A DNA stretch of 64,000 bases from the NCBI GenBank assembly GCA_015060765.1, contig SUXW01000008.1, positions 62,001-126,000 of the forward strand, read 5' to 3'. The translations under genes were made by a program, and so were the position numbers. How positions within the stretch are numbered: the stretch's first letter is position 1; each line of letters opens with the position of its first letter. Positions 9,014 to 16,140 of the stretch are shown piece after piece. The notes under the pieces were generated by a model, which did not search any database, was not told the DNA's origin, and was given only the letters and a program-made list of their open reading frames with translations. The stretch is from Bacteroides sp. (GTDB lineage Bacteria > Bacteroidota > Bacteroidia > Bacteroidales > Bacteroidaceae).

Positions 9014-9161
9014 TTCGTCAAGTTCGTCAAGTTCGACGGCTGTTTTATAACTTTTATTTGTGTATTACATATTTTAAATATATTCAATTACAAAATTATA
9101 TATCATTATAATGCATATAAAAAGTTTCGCCAAGTCCGTCGAACTTGACGAACTTGACGAA
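9014..9161. repeat. Perfect 26-bp inverted repeat around a 96-bp AT-rich spacer
   Basis: The left arm 9014-9039 and right arm 9136-9161 are exact reverse complements over 26 bp. Each arm itself contains two tandem copies of the 9-mer TTCGTCAAG (or its complement) plus TTCGACGG. The spacer 9040-9135 is nearly all A/T and includes a minus-strand TAATTTTG that fits a -7 box. As RNA the arms would form a very stable long stem; as DNA they could be recombinase or binding sites. Confidence 0.8.
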
Positions 9162-9198
9162 ATCAACTTTTGCCGGCAATAGATTTTTAAGGCTTTGT

Positions 9199-9346
9199 TT
9201 TGACAGATTTGTCATTTCTGACAGATGTTTTCAAACATTTTAATGGAATTATATGTATAAATACGAATAATTCTATTAATGAAATTTATATATTAAATAC
9301 GATATATTCTTTGAAAACAACTGTCAGAAATGACAAAAATGTCAAA
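9199..9346. repeat. 37-bp inverted repeat (3 mismatches) around a 74-bp AT-rich spacer
   Basis: The left arm 9199-9235 (core TTTGTCATTTCTGACAG) and right arm 9310-9346 (core CTGTCAGAAATGACAAA) are reverse complements with three mismatches over 37 bp. The spacer 9236-9309 is AT-rich with no TAnnTTTG element. It directly follows the first inverted repeat, and both whole structures are 148 bp long. Confidence 0.8.
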
Positions 9347-9515
9347 TGTATGTCTCTCCTTACTTGTGAGTGTATCGAAATAAAGATACCAATTTGCCAC
9401 TTTCCACCCACATTATCAAGCGTTTACACTATTTATCGTGCAGAATCGTGCAGGGCTTTCTTCCGTTTGTAGTATACAGGTAAGTGATGGTATTGCCATT
9501 ACTGAACGTAACTAC

Positions 9516-9529
9516 CTGTGGCAAAGATA
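9516..9529. repeat. Left copy of 14-bp direct repeat bracketing the R-M island (att-like)
   Basis: CTGTGGCAAAGATA here recurs exactly at 12563-12576. On the minus strand, GTATCTTTGC (9521-9530) fits GTANNTTTGC, the core recognised by the CTnDOT integrase IntDOT. The same letters also resemble a -7 promoter box, so the match could be fortuitous. Confidence 0.5.
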
Positions 9530-9730
9530 CAACAAAGAAATGAAAGTGAATGCGAAACAGGGAAAGAATGTTGCCTGTTAGCGATTTAACGGTGTTTGCC
9601 AAGATGTTGCTTTGCCATCAAATGCCAATGAAAAGCCAAGAAATGATAAATTCGTTACTATTCCATTACTTTGAATATTGCTTTCAATTGGTTATATTGG
9701 TTGCTGTAATGGATTGAATAACACCACTTG

Positions 9731-9837
9731 ATGTTCGCAGGAACATGGCAAGGTATGTTTTGAGTAACTCAAAACCTTTCGGGTTACTACCGAAAACCTT
9801 GCACATTCCGCGAATTTCTCCCTCCGAAGTCGGGAGA
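9731..9837. repeat. Four consecutive small palindromes upstream of the R-M genes
   Basis: Four inverted repeats occur in 107 bp: 9731-9746 (ATGTTC/GAACAT), 9758-9774 (TTTTGAGT/ACTCAAAA), 9777-9795 (TTTCGG/CCGAAA) and 9817-9837 (TCTCCC/GGGAGA). They end 47 bp before the putative -7 box. They could be operators or RNA hairpins; no controller (C) protein gene is visible. Confidence 0.55.
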
Positions 9838-9884
9838 TTATGTATTTTAAATGGTAGTTATTCTTCAATTAGAAAGAATTTAAG

Positions 9885-9892
9885 TACTTTTG
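9885..9892 (+). promoter_or_regulatory. Putative -7 box (TACTTTTG) for the R-M operon
   Basis: TACTTTTG fits TAnnTTTG and lies 25 bp before the ATG at 9918. It supports the ATG at 9918 over a TTG at 9903. Confidence 0.5.
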
Positions 9893-9917
9893 CAAAAACT
9901 AATTGATAGAATTCAAT

Positions 9918-10694
9918 ATGGACAAGAAAACATTCATCAAATTGTTGCGTGAAGCAGTTAGTGACCTTGACAGAGCCATCAGCACGGAAGATGGGAATTG
10001 GGTCGTAAAAGGATTCATCGATGTCTATAAGAATATCTACACTATATCTTCTGATACTAAAGTTGTTTCTAAAATTATAGAATTATATATCTTTCCAAAA
10101 ATTTTGGAATTTGCTACCAAAAACGAATTGGAGATAGAGTTGACTAAAGCTCAGAATTATTACCCGGATATTACATTCAAGGATAAAGAAGGTAATCTGT
10201 TCGCTGTAGATTTGAAAAGCAGTTACCGTAAAGATGCAACCCATATCAATGGAATGACGCTTGGAGCTTTCACCGGATACTTCCGTGAAAGACAAAGCCT
10301 GAAAAACATTACTCATCCATACGATGATTATAAGGCTCATATAGTCTTGGGAGTAATTTACGATACTGTTCCTGACATTGACGAACGGAAAACTTATACA
10401 TTGGACCAGTTGGGTGAAATCGTTTCTGTTATCAAGAACTTCCAATTCTTCGTACAGGAGAAATGGCTGATAGCCATAGACAAGCCGGGAAGCGGAAATA
10501 CAAAAAACATTGGTTCTGTTAGCAATATTGAGGATTTATTAAATGGCAACGGAACTTTTGCAGAACTTGGAGAAGATATTTTCAATGACTATTGGATGTA
10601 TTATCTGACTGCTGACATGGCGAAAAAAGCAGAATTGCCCAAACCATATTATAGCAACTTGGCCGATTACAAACAATTCAAGCACATGGACTAA
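9918..10694 (+). CDS. Type II restriction endonuclease, EcoRV family
   Basis: A 258-residue protein clearly similar to R.EcoRV (245 aa) along its length. The shared SDTKVxSxIxEL block supplies Glu55. The PD-(D/E)xK active site is NYYPDITF (Asp84) and AVDLK (Asp98, Lys100), matching EcoRV Asp74/Asp90/Lys92. The DNA-recognition loop GSGNTKNIGS (191-200) keeps the EcoRV GSGNTTNIGS pattern, and a DYWxxY motif is near the C-terminus. The Q-loop counterpart AQNYYPD is also kept, so GATATC cleavage is a reasonable inference. The ATG at 9918 is preferred over the TTG at 9903 because of length and promoter placement. The stop overlaps the methyltransferase ATG by one base (TAATG). Confidence 0.9.
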   Translation: MDKKTFIKLLREAVSDLDRAISTEDGNWVVKGFIDVYKNIYTISSDTKVVSKIIELYIFPKILEFATKNELEIELTKAQNYYPDITFKDKEGNLFAVDLKSSYRKDATHINGMTLGAFTGYFRERQSLKNITHPYDDYKAHIVLGVIYDTVPDIDERKTYTLDQLGEIVSVIKNFQFFVQEKWLIAIDKPGSGNTKNIGSVSNIEDLLNGNGTFAELGEDIFNDYWMYYLTADMAKKAELPKPYYSNLADYKQFKHMD

Positions 10695-11761
10695 TGGCAT
10701 CACAGCTGTCTCTCTTTACAGAATATATACCTACGGTAGCAAAATTTCCTACTACCCGTTACCAAGGCAGTAAGCAGAAATTTGTAGATTGGATATGGGA
10801 TTGCGTTAAGGACATCCCTTTCCATTCGGCATTGGATGCATTCGGGGGTACGGGAAGTGTGTCTTTCCGTCTGAAGGAAGAAGGGAAGCAGGTTACATAC
10901 AACGATATTCTACCGTTCAACCACATCATAGGCAAGGCTTTGATTGAGAATGAAAAGACTTGTTTGGAAGATTTTGAAGTCGATGCATTGTTGAGAAAAG
11001 ATGCGGATATGGAATATCCAAATTTTATAGAACGGACGTTCAAGGACATATATTTCACGGACGAGGAGAATCGTTGGCTGGATGTGGTTTCTGCTAACAT
11101 CCGTCGTATGGAGAATCCTTACAAACAAGCTATTGCTTATTTTGCATTGTTCCAATCATGCATCATCAAGCGTCCTTACAACCTCTTTCACCGGAGAAAC
11201 CTTTATGTAAGATTGCAAGAAGTGGAACGGAGTTTTGGCAACAAGAAAACTTGGGACACTCCGTTTGAGGTACATTTCCGTAAGTTTGTGGAGGAAGCCA
11301 ACAATGCAGTATTCGACAATGGCGAGACTTGTCGTTCCATTAACCGCAACATCTTTGATGTGGAACCTGTCTATGATTTCGTTTACATCGATACTCCGTA
11401 TCTGAATGATAGTGGTATCGGTGTAGATTATGCGGACTTTTATCATTTCTTAAACGGACTCGTTGATTACGACAATTGGGGTACTCGCATAGACTACAAG
11501 AGTAAACATTTAAGGTTGTTTCGCCAACAGAATGTTTGGAACGATTCGAACACCATTCATCAGGCATTCGAGCAACTTTTTACACAATTCCGACATGCTA
11601 CAATGGCAATTTCTTATCGGTCAAACGGTATCCCTACAATCGATGAACTCGTCAAGACATTGGAACAATTGGGTAAAACTGTAAGAATCTACCAAAGTGG
11701 TGATATAAAATATGTATTGAGTACCAAACAATCGAACGAGGTTTTGATTGTGGCAAGTTGA
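10694..11761 (+). CDS. DNA adenine-N6 methyltransferase, cognate to the EcoRV-like enzyme
   Basis: A 355-residue alpha-type adenine methyltransferase of the D12/Dam-like class. The order of motifs is X (TRYQGSKQKF, about 21-30), I (DAFGGTGSVSF, 48-58) and IV (DTPY, 233-236, in place of the usual DPPY). It begins at the last base of the endonuclease stop codon, so the two are translationally linked, as expected of a type II R-M pair. Its job would be to protect the host's own sites from the EcoRV-like enzyme, by inference GATATC. The protein is longer than M.EcoRV (about 300 aa), and D-T-P-Y is an uncommon motif IV variant, so specificity needs direct evidence. Confidence 0.85.
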   Translation: MASQLSLFTEYIPTVAKFPTTRYQGSKQKFVDWIWDCVKDIPFHSALDAFGGTGSVSFRLKEEGKQVTYNDILPFNHIIGKALIENEKTCLEDFEVDALLRKDADMEYPNFIERTFKDIYFTDEENRWLDVVSANIRRMENPYKQAIAYFALFQSCIIKRPYNLFHRRNLYVRLQEVERSFGNKKTWDTPFEVHFRKFVEEANNAVFDNGETCRSINRNIFDVEPVYDFVYIDTPYLNDSGIGVDYADFYHFLNGLVDYDNWGTRIDYKSKHLRLFRQQNVWNDSNTIHQAFEQLFTQFRHATMAISYRSNGIPTIDELVKTLEQLGKTVRIYQSGDIKYVLSTKQSNEVLIVAS

Positions 11762-11850
11762 TTATAATTGGGTGCAAAACCTTAGACCCAATAGTAGTAG
11801 GAGACAAAATATTCATATCAGGTTTTAGAAGAATGTGTAACTAATACAAT

Positions 11851-12381
11851 TGAGATTATACAAGTAATGCCAGCGTTCAGGTAATGTTGTTTCGTAACAG
11901 ATTGGAAGTTTGGAATCCTGGCACATTGCCATATGGATTGACAGTACAGAAATTGCATGGTCCTCATAAATCTTTACCTGCTAATCCGCTACTTGCCGAC
12001 CCAATGTATTGGAATGGTTATATTGAAAAGGTGGGTACAGGAACAGAAGATATTATAAACAAATGTCGCGAATATGGATTAAAGACACCAGAATTCTATC
12101 AAGAAGAAGATTTTAGAGTTGTCATTTGGCGAGTAGACAACGAAGGAATTGATCCAAAGCGTTCCAACGATGATCCAACAGCGTTCCAAAGCGTTCCAAC
12201 GGACGAAGAGAAACTATTAGAGGCAATAAAGGAAACTCCGTCAATTTCAAGAGCAGAACTTTCTAGACGATTAAAAATTAGTGAACGTCAAGTTAGAAAG
12301 ATAACAGACCAATTACGAGAAAAAGGATTATTGATTCGTGAAGGCGGAAACTCAGGGAAATGGGTTATTAATAAGATATAG
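11851..12381 (+). pseudogene. C-terminal remnant of an AAA_4/AlbA_2-type ATP-binding transcriptional regulator
   Basis: An open frame from ATG 11884 gives 165 residues, but recognisable family sequence (DYTSNASVQV) already begins in frame at 11854, right after an in-frame TGA at 11851. The gene is therefore a 5'-truncated relic rather than a complete small protein. The visible parts are the C-terminal region of COG2865-type regulators (LFRNRLEVWNPGTLP, MYWNGYIEKVGTGTEDI) and a winged-HTH tail (ISRAELSRRLKISERQVRKI, 82 nt before the end). Such regulators normally have an N-terminal AlbA_2 domain, absent here. It lies 120 bp after the methyltransferase and is followed by a hairpin terminator. 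Residual DNA-binding activity is possible but unproven. Confidence 0.7.
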
Positions 12382-12386
12382 TTTAA

Positions 12387-12431
12387 AAAGTAGCCAAACT
12401 CTTTTGTTCAATCAAGGAATTTGGCTACTTT
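12387..12431 (+). terminator. Hairpin terminator after the R-M island genes
   Basis: A perfect 12-bp stem AAAGTAGCCAAA (12387-12398) / TTTGGCTACTTT (12420-12431) is followed by TTGTATT, only 6 bp past the remnant gene's stop codon. Confidence 0.7.
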
Positions 12432-12562
12432 TGTATTAAAGTTGTTTGACAAAGCATAACGCAGAAAATTGGTGCAATCTCAAAATTGCCAAATCGTTAC
12501 CAACAACTTTCTACTATAGCATTCGCTATTTGTGTATCAATCAGATACGGAATAATTGATTA

Positions 12563-12576
12563 TCTGTGGCAAAGAT
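12563..12576. repeat. Right copy of 14-bp direct repeat bracketing the R-M island (att-like)
   Basis: Identical to 9516-9529 (CTGTGGCAAAGATA). The distance between copies is 3.05 kb and covers exactly the endonuclease, methyltransferase and broken regulator. A small palindrome GTATC-AATCA-GATAC lies just left of it (12532-12546). Confidence 0.5.
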
Positions 12577-12609
12577 AACACATTCAGTATAAATCACTAT
12601 ACATGGGAT

Positions 12610-13506
12610 TTACCGTTTATGCTGTACAATTCTGGCTCCGGCAGGAACATCTTCTGTTACCCAAATGTTACCTCCTACCGTGGCTCCCTTGCCGATGGTT
12701 ACCCGTCCTAAGATGGTGGCATTGGAATAGACAATGACATCGTCCTCCAGAATAGGGTGGCGGGGGATGCCTTTGATGGGGTTGCCGTTTTCGTCCAACG
12801 GGAAGCTTTTGGCACCAAGAGTTACACCTTGATATAGCTTTACGTTATTGCCGATGATGCAAGTGGCTCCAATGACTACACCCGTACCGTGGTCGATGGT
12901 AAAATGATGACCGATCTGTGCGCCGGGGTGAATGTCGATACCCGTTTCGGAGTGTGCCATTTCTGTAATGATACGGGGGATGAGTGGTACGCCGAGTATC
13001 AGTAGTTCGTGGGCAATACGATAATTGCTGATAGCACGAATGGCGGGATAGCAGCTGATGATTTCACCGAAACAGGTGGCGGCAGGGTCGCCGTAATAGG
13101 CGGCCTCTACATCGGTGGCAAGGATGCGACGTAGTTCGGATAGTTTGGAAATGAACCGGGCGGCCAGTAGGGCTGCGGTTTCCCGACACGGTTCTTCATT
13201 GATTTTTAATCCATTGTTCTCTTGCCCGAAACAGAGGCCTGCCTGAATCTGCTCGATCAAGAGGTTGTAAAGACTTTCCACATTCACTCCAATGTGATAG
13301 GGGATGGTGTGCTTGTTGACGGTGGAATTTCCGAAATAGCCGGGAAACAAGATGGCACGTGCCAGTTCCACAATCTGTCGCAAGGAAGTGGAGGATGGCA
13401 GGGGGGTACCTTCCTTGTGTTGTTGGAACAAACCTTTGTACGACTGGCTGTCGGATAGTTCATCGACGGCTTTTGTCAGGATGTGGGAATAGTCAAATGA
13501 ATTCAT
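12610..13506 (-). CDS. cysE: Serine O-acetyltransferase
   Basis: A 298-residue acetyltransferase that makes O-acetylserine from serine and acetyl-CoA for cysteine synthesis in the cytoplasm. The N-terminal half is helical (ALLAARFISKLSELRRILATD). The C-terminal half is a left-handed beta-helix of hexapeptide repeats (IDIHPGAQIGHHFTIDHGTG, then GVVIGATCIIGNNVKLYQGV and GRVTIGKGATVGGNIWV). The active-site region contains DHGTGVVIG. The length corresponds to the longer EpsC/SatA-like Bacteroidetes form. No sulphur gene flanks it. Its promoter is probably the TATTTTTG box just upstream. Confidence 0.92.
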   Translation of the reverse strand: MNSFDYSHILTKAVDELSDSQSYKGLFQQHKEGTPLPSSTSLRQIVELARAILFPGYFGNSTVNKHTIPYHIGVNVESLYNLLIEQIQAGLCFGQENNGLKINEEPCRETAALLAARFISKLSELRRILATDVEAAYYGDPAATCFGEIISCYPAIRAISNYRIAHELLILGVPLIPRIITEMAHSETGIDIHPGAQIGHHFTIDHGTGVVIGATCIIGNNVKLYQGVTLGAKSFPLDENGNPIKGIPRHPILEDDVIVYSNATILGRVTIGKGATVGGNIWVTEDVPAGARIVQHKR

Positions 13507-13524
13507 AATCGGTTAATTTGCGAA

Positions 13525-13532
13525 CAAAAATA
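13525..13532 (-). promoter_or_regulatory. Putative -7 box (TATTTTTG) for cysE
   Basis: TATTTTTG on the minus strand fits TAnnTTTG and lies 18 bp before the cysE ATG at 13506. Confidence 0.5.
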
Positions 13533-13584
13533 AGGAAATTACCTTTTATTGACAACAAAAGAGATAATAATTGATGCTTTTCTT

Positions 13585-13593
13585 TTATTTTTG
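13585..13593 (+). promoter_or_regulatory. Putative -7 box (TATTTTTG) for the small basic ORF
   Basis: TATTTTTG near 13586-13593 fits TAnnTTTG, so transcription would start only a few bases before the ATG at 13610 and the leader would be very short. It is divergent from cysE. Confidence 0.4.
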
Positions 13594-13609
13594 CATCAAA
13601 ATTGTGGTT

Positions 13610-13735
13610 ATGGCGAATAGTAAGAACCCTTTTGCCTTCAAGGCAAAGCAGAACAAAAAAAAGCCCACCGGGAAAAGGGTGGGCAAATCGAAGCCGGAGA
13701 AAGCAAACAACCAGTTGAACAAGCGGGTGAAATGA
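13610..13735 (+). CDS. Small, highly basic 41-residue protein (hypothetical)
   Basis: ATG at 13610 to TGA at 13733-13735 encodes 41 residues beginning MANSKNPFAFKAKQNKKK and ending NNQLNKRVK, with about 14 Lys/Arg and almost no acidic residues. It could be a nucleic-acid-binding peptide. Support for it being real: a TAnnTTTG box immediately upstream and a sensible codon pattern. Against: it overlaps the intrinsic terminator of the convergent rnr gene, so part of the sequence is constrained for another reason. No family is recognised. Confidence 0.45.
   Translation: MANSKNPFAFKAKQNKKKPTGKRVGKSKPEKANNQLNKRVK
13655..13684 (-). terminator. Intrinsic terminator of rnr
   Basis: On the minus strand a GCCCACC...GGTGGGC stem (13678-13684 with 13663-13669) is followed by an unbroken T-run (13655-13662 read in reverse). 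This is the canonical layout and lies 58 bp past the rnr stop. It sits inside the small plus-strand ORF. Confidence 0.8.
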
Positions 13736-13741
13736 GACGTC

Positions 13742-15886
13742 TCACTCTACCAGTGCAAAATCAAGTTGCTTGCGTTCCAGATTGGCACGGGCCACTTTGA
13801 TGCGGATGGGATCTCCCAAACTGTATTTCTTGTGATAGCGGCGGCCGGTAAGGCAATAGCTCTTTTCATCGAAGTCGTAATAATCGTCATCGAGCTCGCG
13901 CATCGGAATCATACCTTCGCATTTGTTTTCATTGATTTCAACATAGATACCCCATTCGGTAACGCCCGAGATGGTTCCGTCGAATTCTTGTCCTAACCGT
14001 TCTCCCATAAATTCCACTTGTTTGTACTTGATGGAGGCACGCTCGGCGTTGGCGGCAATCTGTTCCATTTCTGAACTGTGGTCGCACATGTCTTCATACT
14101 TGGCCTCCTGGACGGTACGGCCTCCTGCCAGATAGCGGGACAACAAGCGGTGTACCATCATGTCGGGGAAACGACGGATGGGGGAGGTAAAATGGGTATA
14201 ATAATCGAATGCCAATCCGTAGTGTCCGATGTTATGGGTAGAATAGCGGGCTTTCTGCATGGCTTTCAACGAAACCATTTCGATGAGGTTCTGTTCTTTC
14301 TTTCCCCGTACATCGGTCAATAGTTTGTTGAGTGATTTGGATACTTCCGATTTGCTGCCGGTAGTCCGTATCTTGTAGCCGAACCGGTTGACAAACCAGT
14401 TCAGGTTTTCCAGTTTGTCGGGATCGGGAATGTCGTGGATACGATAAGGGAATACTTTGGCCTTCTTGTTCTTGGGCACCTTACCGATGCATTCCGCTAC
14501 GGTGCGGTTGGCCAGAAGCATGAATTCCTCGATCAATTTGTTGGCTTCCTTCGATTCCTTGAAGAATACACTGATGGGACGTCCTGTTTCGTCGATATCG
14601 AAACGTACTTCCACCCGATCGAAATCGACGGCGCCCGATGCCATGCGGTTCTTACGGAGAATCTGTGCCAGTTCGTTCAATTTCAGTATTTCGTCCTTGA
14701 AATCTCCTGTACCTGTTTCGATGATGTCTTGTGCTTCTTCGTAAGTGAAGCGGCGGTCGCTCTTGATGACGGTCTTACGGATGCGGTAGTTCTTCACTTC
14801 CGCTTTGTCGTTCATCTCGAAAATGGCCGAATAGGCCAGTTTCTCTTCATTGGGACGCAACGAGCAGAGCTGGTTGCAGAGACGTTCGGGAAGCATAGGA
14901 ATGGTACGGTCTACCAGATACACGGAAGTGGCTCGTTTTTCGGCTTCCTTGTCGATGATTCCCCCTTCCTTTACATAATGGGTTACGTCGGCAATGTGTA
15001 CACCCACTTCCCACAAGCCCGGTTTAAGGGGACGGATGGAAAGGGCGTCGTCGAAGTCTTTTGCATCTTTCGGGTCGATGGTAAAGGTGGTGATTGTGCG
15101 GAAATCTTCACGTTCGGCATAGTCGGCTTCAGTGATGGTGTCCGAAATTTTGTTGGCTGCATTTTCTACAGCCTGCGGATAGATGTATGGCAATCCGTAT
15201 TCGGCCAGGATGGCATGCATCTCTGTGGTATTGTTTCCCGATGCTCCCAAGACATCGACCACTTGTCCGATAGGGTTTTTGGCATCTTCGGGCCATTCGA
15301 TGATGCGTACCACCGCCTTATCACCGTTCTTACCCCCTTTCAACTTGTCCTTTGGTATGAAGATATCGTTGGCCAATGTACGGCTTTCGGTAAGCAGGAA
15401 GGCATAATACTTGTCTATTTTCAGTGTTCCTACAAACGTATCGTTGGCCCGTTCGATGATTTCTATCACTTCCCCTTCAATGGTACGTCTTTTTCGGGTA
15501 GCGCAAAGGGCTATCTTCACTTTGTCATTGTTCATGGCATGCATGGAGTTGCGCTCGGCAATGTGGATGGGTTCACTTCCATCATCGGGGATGAAACTGT
15601 TGCTTCCATTGCTCTTGCGCTGGAAGATACCGGTCATGATACGGCCTTGTCCTACCAACTTGAATTGTCCTTTTTCGTTTACTTGCAGGTAGCCGTCTTC
15701 CACCATGTCGTTGAGGATGTCCACACAGAGCATTTTAAGTGGATGGGTAGTCAGGTTCAGACTTCGGAAAATCTGTTTGAGCACGAAAAATTCACCGGCT
15801 TTCATTTCGAGAAAGGTAACTAATTTGTCGGCCAATTCACTTTTTTTCATGTGTTTGCCAGCCTTCTTTTCTTTTTTCTTTGACAT
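13742..15886 (-). CDS. rnr: Ribonuclease R
   Basis: A 714-residue 3'-5' exoribonuclease of the RNB family that degrades structured RNA. In order: a lysine-rich N-terminus, a winged-helix region (about 15-80), cold-shock domains (about 85-240) and the RNB catalytic domain with the metal-binding aspartates in IDPKDAKDFDDALS (270-283). The YSTHNIGHYGLAFDYYTHFT block follows, and a C-terminal S1 domain (GTISGVTEWGIYVEI, from about 625) completes it. All expected parts are present and the length is normal. The gene is monocistronic, ended by the terminator at 13655-13684. Confidence 0.96.
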   Translation of the reverse strand: MSKKKEKKAGKHMKKSELADKLVTFLEMKAGEFFVLKQIFRSLNLTTHPLKMLCVDILNDMVEDGYLQVNEKGQFKLVGQGRIMTGIFQRKSNGSNSFIPDDGSEPIHIAERNSMHAMNNDKVKIALCATRKRRTIEGEVIEIIERANDTFVGTLKIDKYYAFLLTESRTLANDIFIPKDKLKGGKNGDKAVVRIIEWPEDAKNPIGQVVDVLGASGNNTTEMHAILAEYGLPYIYPQAVENAANKISDTITEADYAEREDFRTITTFTIDPKDAKDFDDALSIRPLKPGLWEVGVHIADVTHYVKEGGIIDKEAEKRATSVYLVDRTIPMLPERLCNQLCSLRPNEEKLAYSAIFEMNDKAEVKNYRIRKTVIKSDRRFTYEEAQDIIETGTGDFKDEILKLNELAQILRKNRMASGAVDFDRVEVRFDIDETGRPISVFFKESKEANKLIEEFMLLANRTVAECIGKVPKNKKAKVFPYRIHDIPDPDKLENLNWFVNRFGYKIRTTGSKSEVSKSLNKLLTDVRGKKEQNLIEMVSLKAMQKARYSTHNIGHYGLAFDYYTHFTSPIRRFPDMMVHRLLSRYLAGGRTVQEAKYEDMCDHSSEMEQIAANAERASIKYKQVEFMGERLGQEFDGTISGVTEWGIYVEINENKCEGMIPMRELDDDYYDFDEKSYCLTGRRYHKKYSLGDPIRIKVARANLERKQLDFALVE

Positions 15887-16140
15887 AGTGGTATTTGTTT
15901 AATATTACTCATACAAAGAAAACGATTTTTTACTAATGTTGGTTGGATGGGAGTATAAAAAAGTATAATCTGACCAATTTTTTCGGATATATCGGACTAT
16001 TTTACCCCTTATGCAACGATTAACCCAAATAATTCACTTCTTTCACCAATTTTTCTACGTCATTTTACTTATCATTCCTTATTATTGTAACGTCAAACAA
16101 ATGGATCATAATTGAAGGTATTTCATTAAAATAAATTGGA

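Larger units (their letters stand above)
8676..9917. other. 1.24-kb non-coding, repeat-rich region
   Basis: No credible gene is found in any frame; the longest open frame (9200-9472) lies across an inverted repeat and has no protein-like character. The region holds the leftward promoter for the rlmL-like operon, an imperfect GC-rich hairpin (8876-8907) and a 22-bp-period repeat array (8936-8992). Two large inverted repeats follow (9014-9161 and 9199-9346), then an att-like direct repeat (9516-9529), four small palindromes (9731-9837) and a promoter for the restriction gene (9885). The 9040-9135 and 9236-9309 spacers are very AT-rich. It resembles the border of an integrated element or a relic origin more than an ordinary intergenic gap. 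Confidence 0.7.

Noticed and set aside
9200-9472. 90-codon ORF in the repeat region
   Set aside because: It crosses both arms of an inverted repeat, has an unnatural composition and no promoter or family resemblance.
9521-9530. GTATCTTTGC as a promoter -7 box on the minus strand
   Set aside because: It fits TAnnTTTG but no minus-strand gene lies within 800 bp downstream; the duplicated 14-mer makes an att-like explanation better, though not proven.
14435-15823. 462-codon ORF opposite rnr
   Set aside because: Antisense shadow of ribonuclease R; long because the rnr codon use leaves few stops on the other strand.
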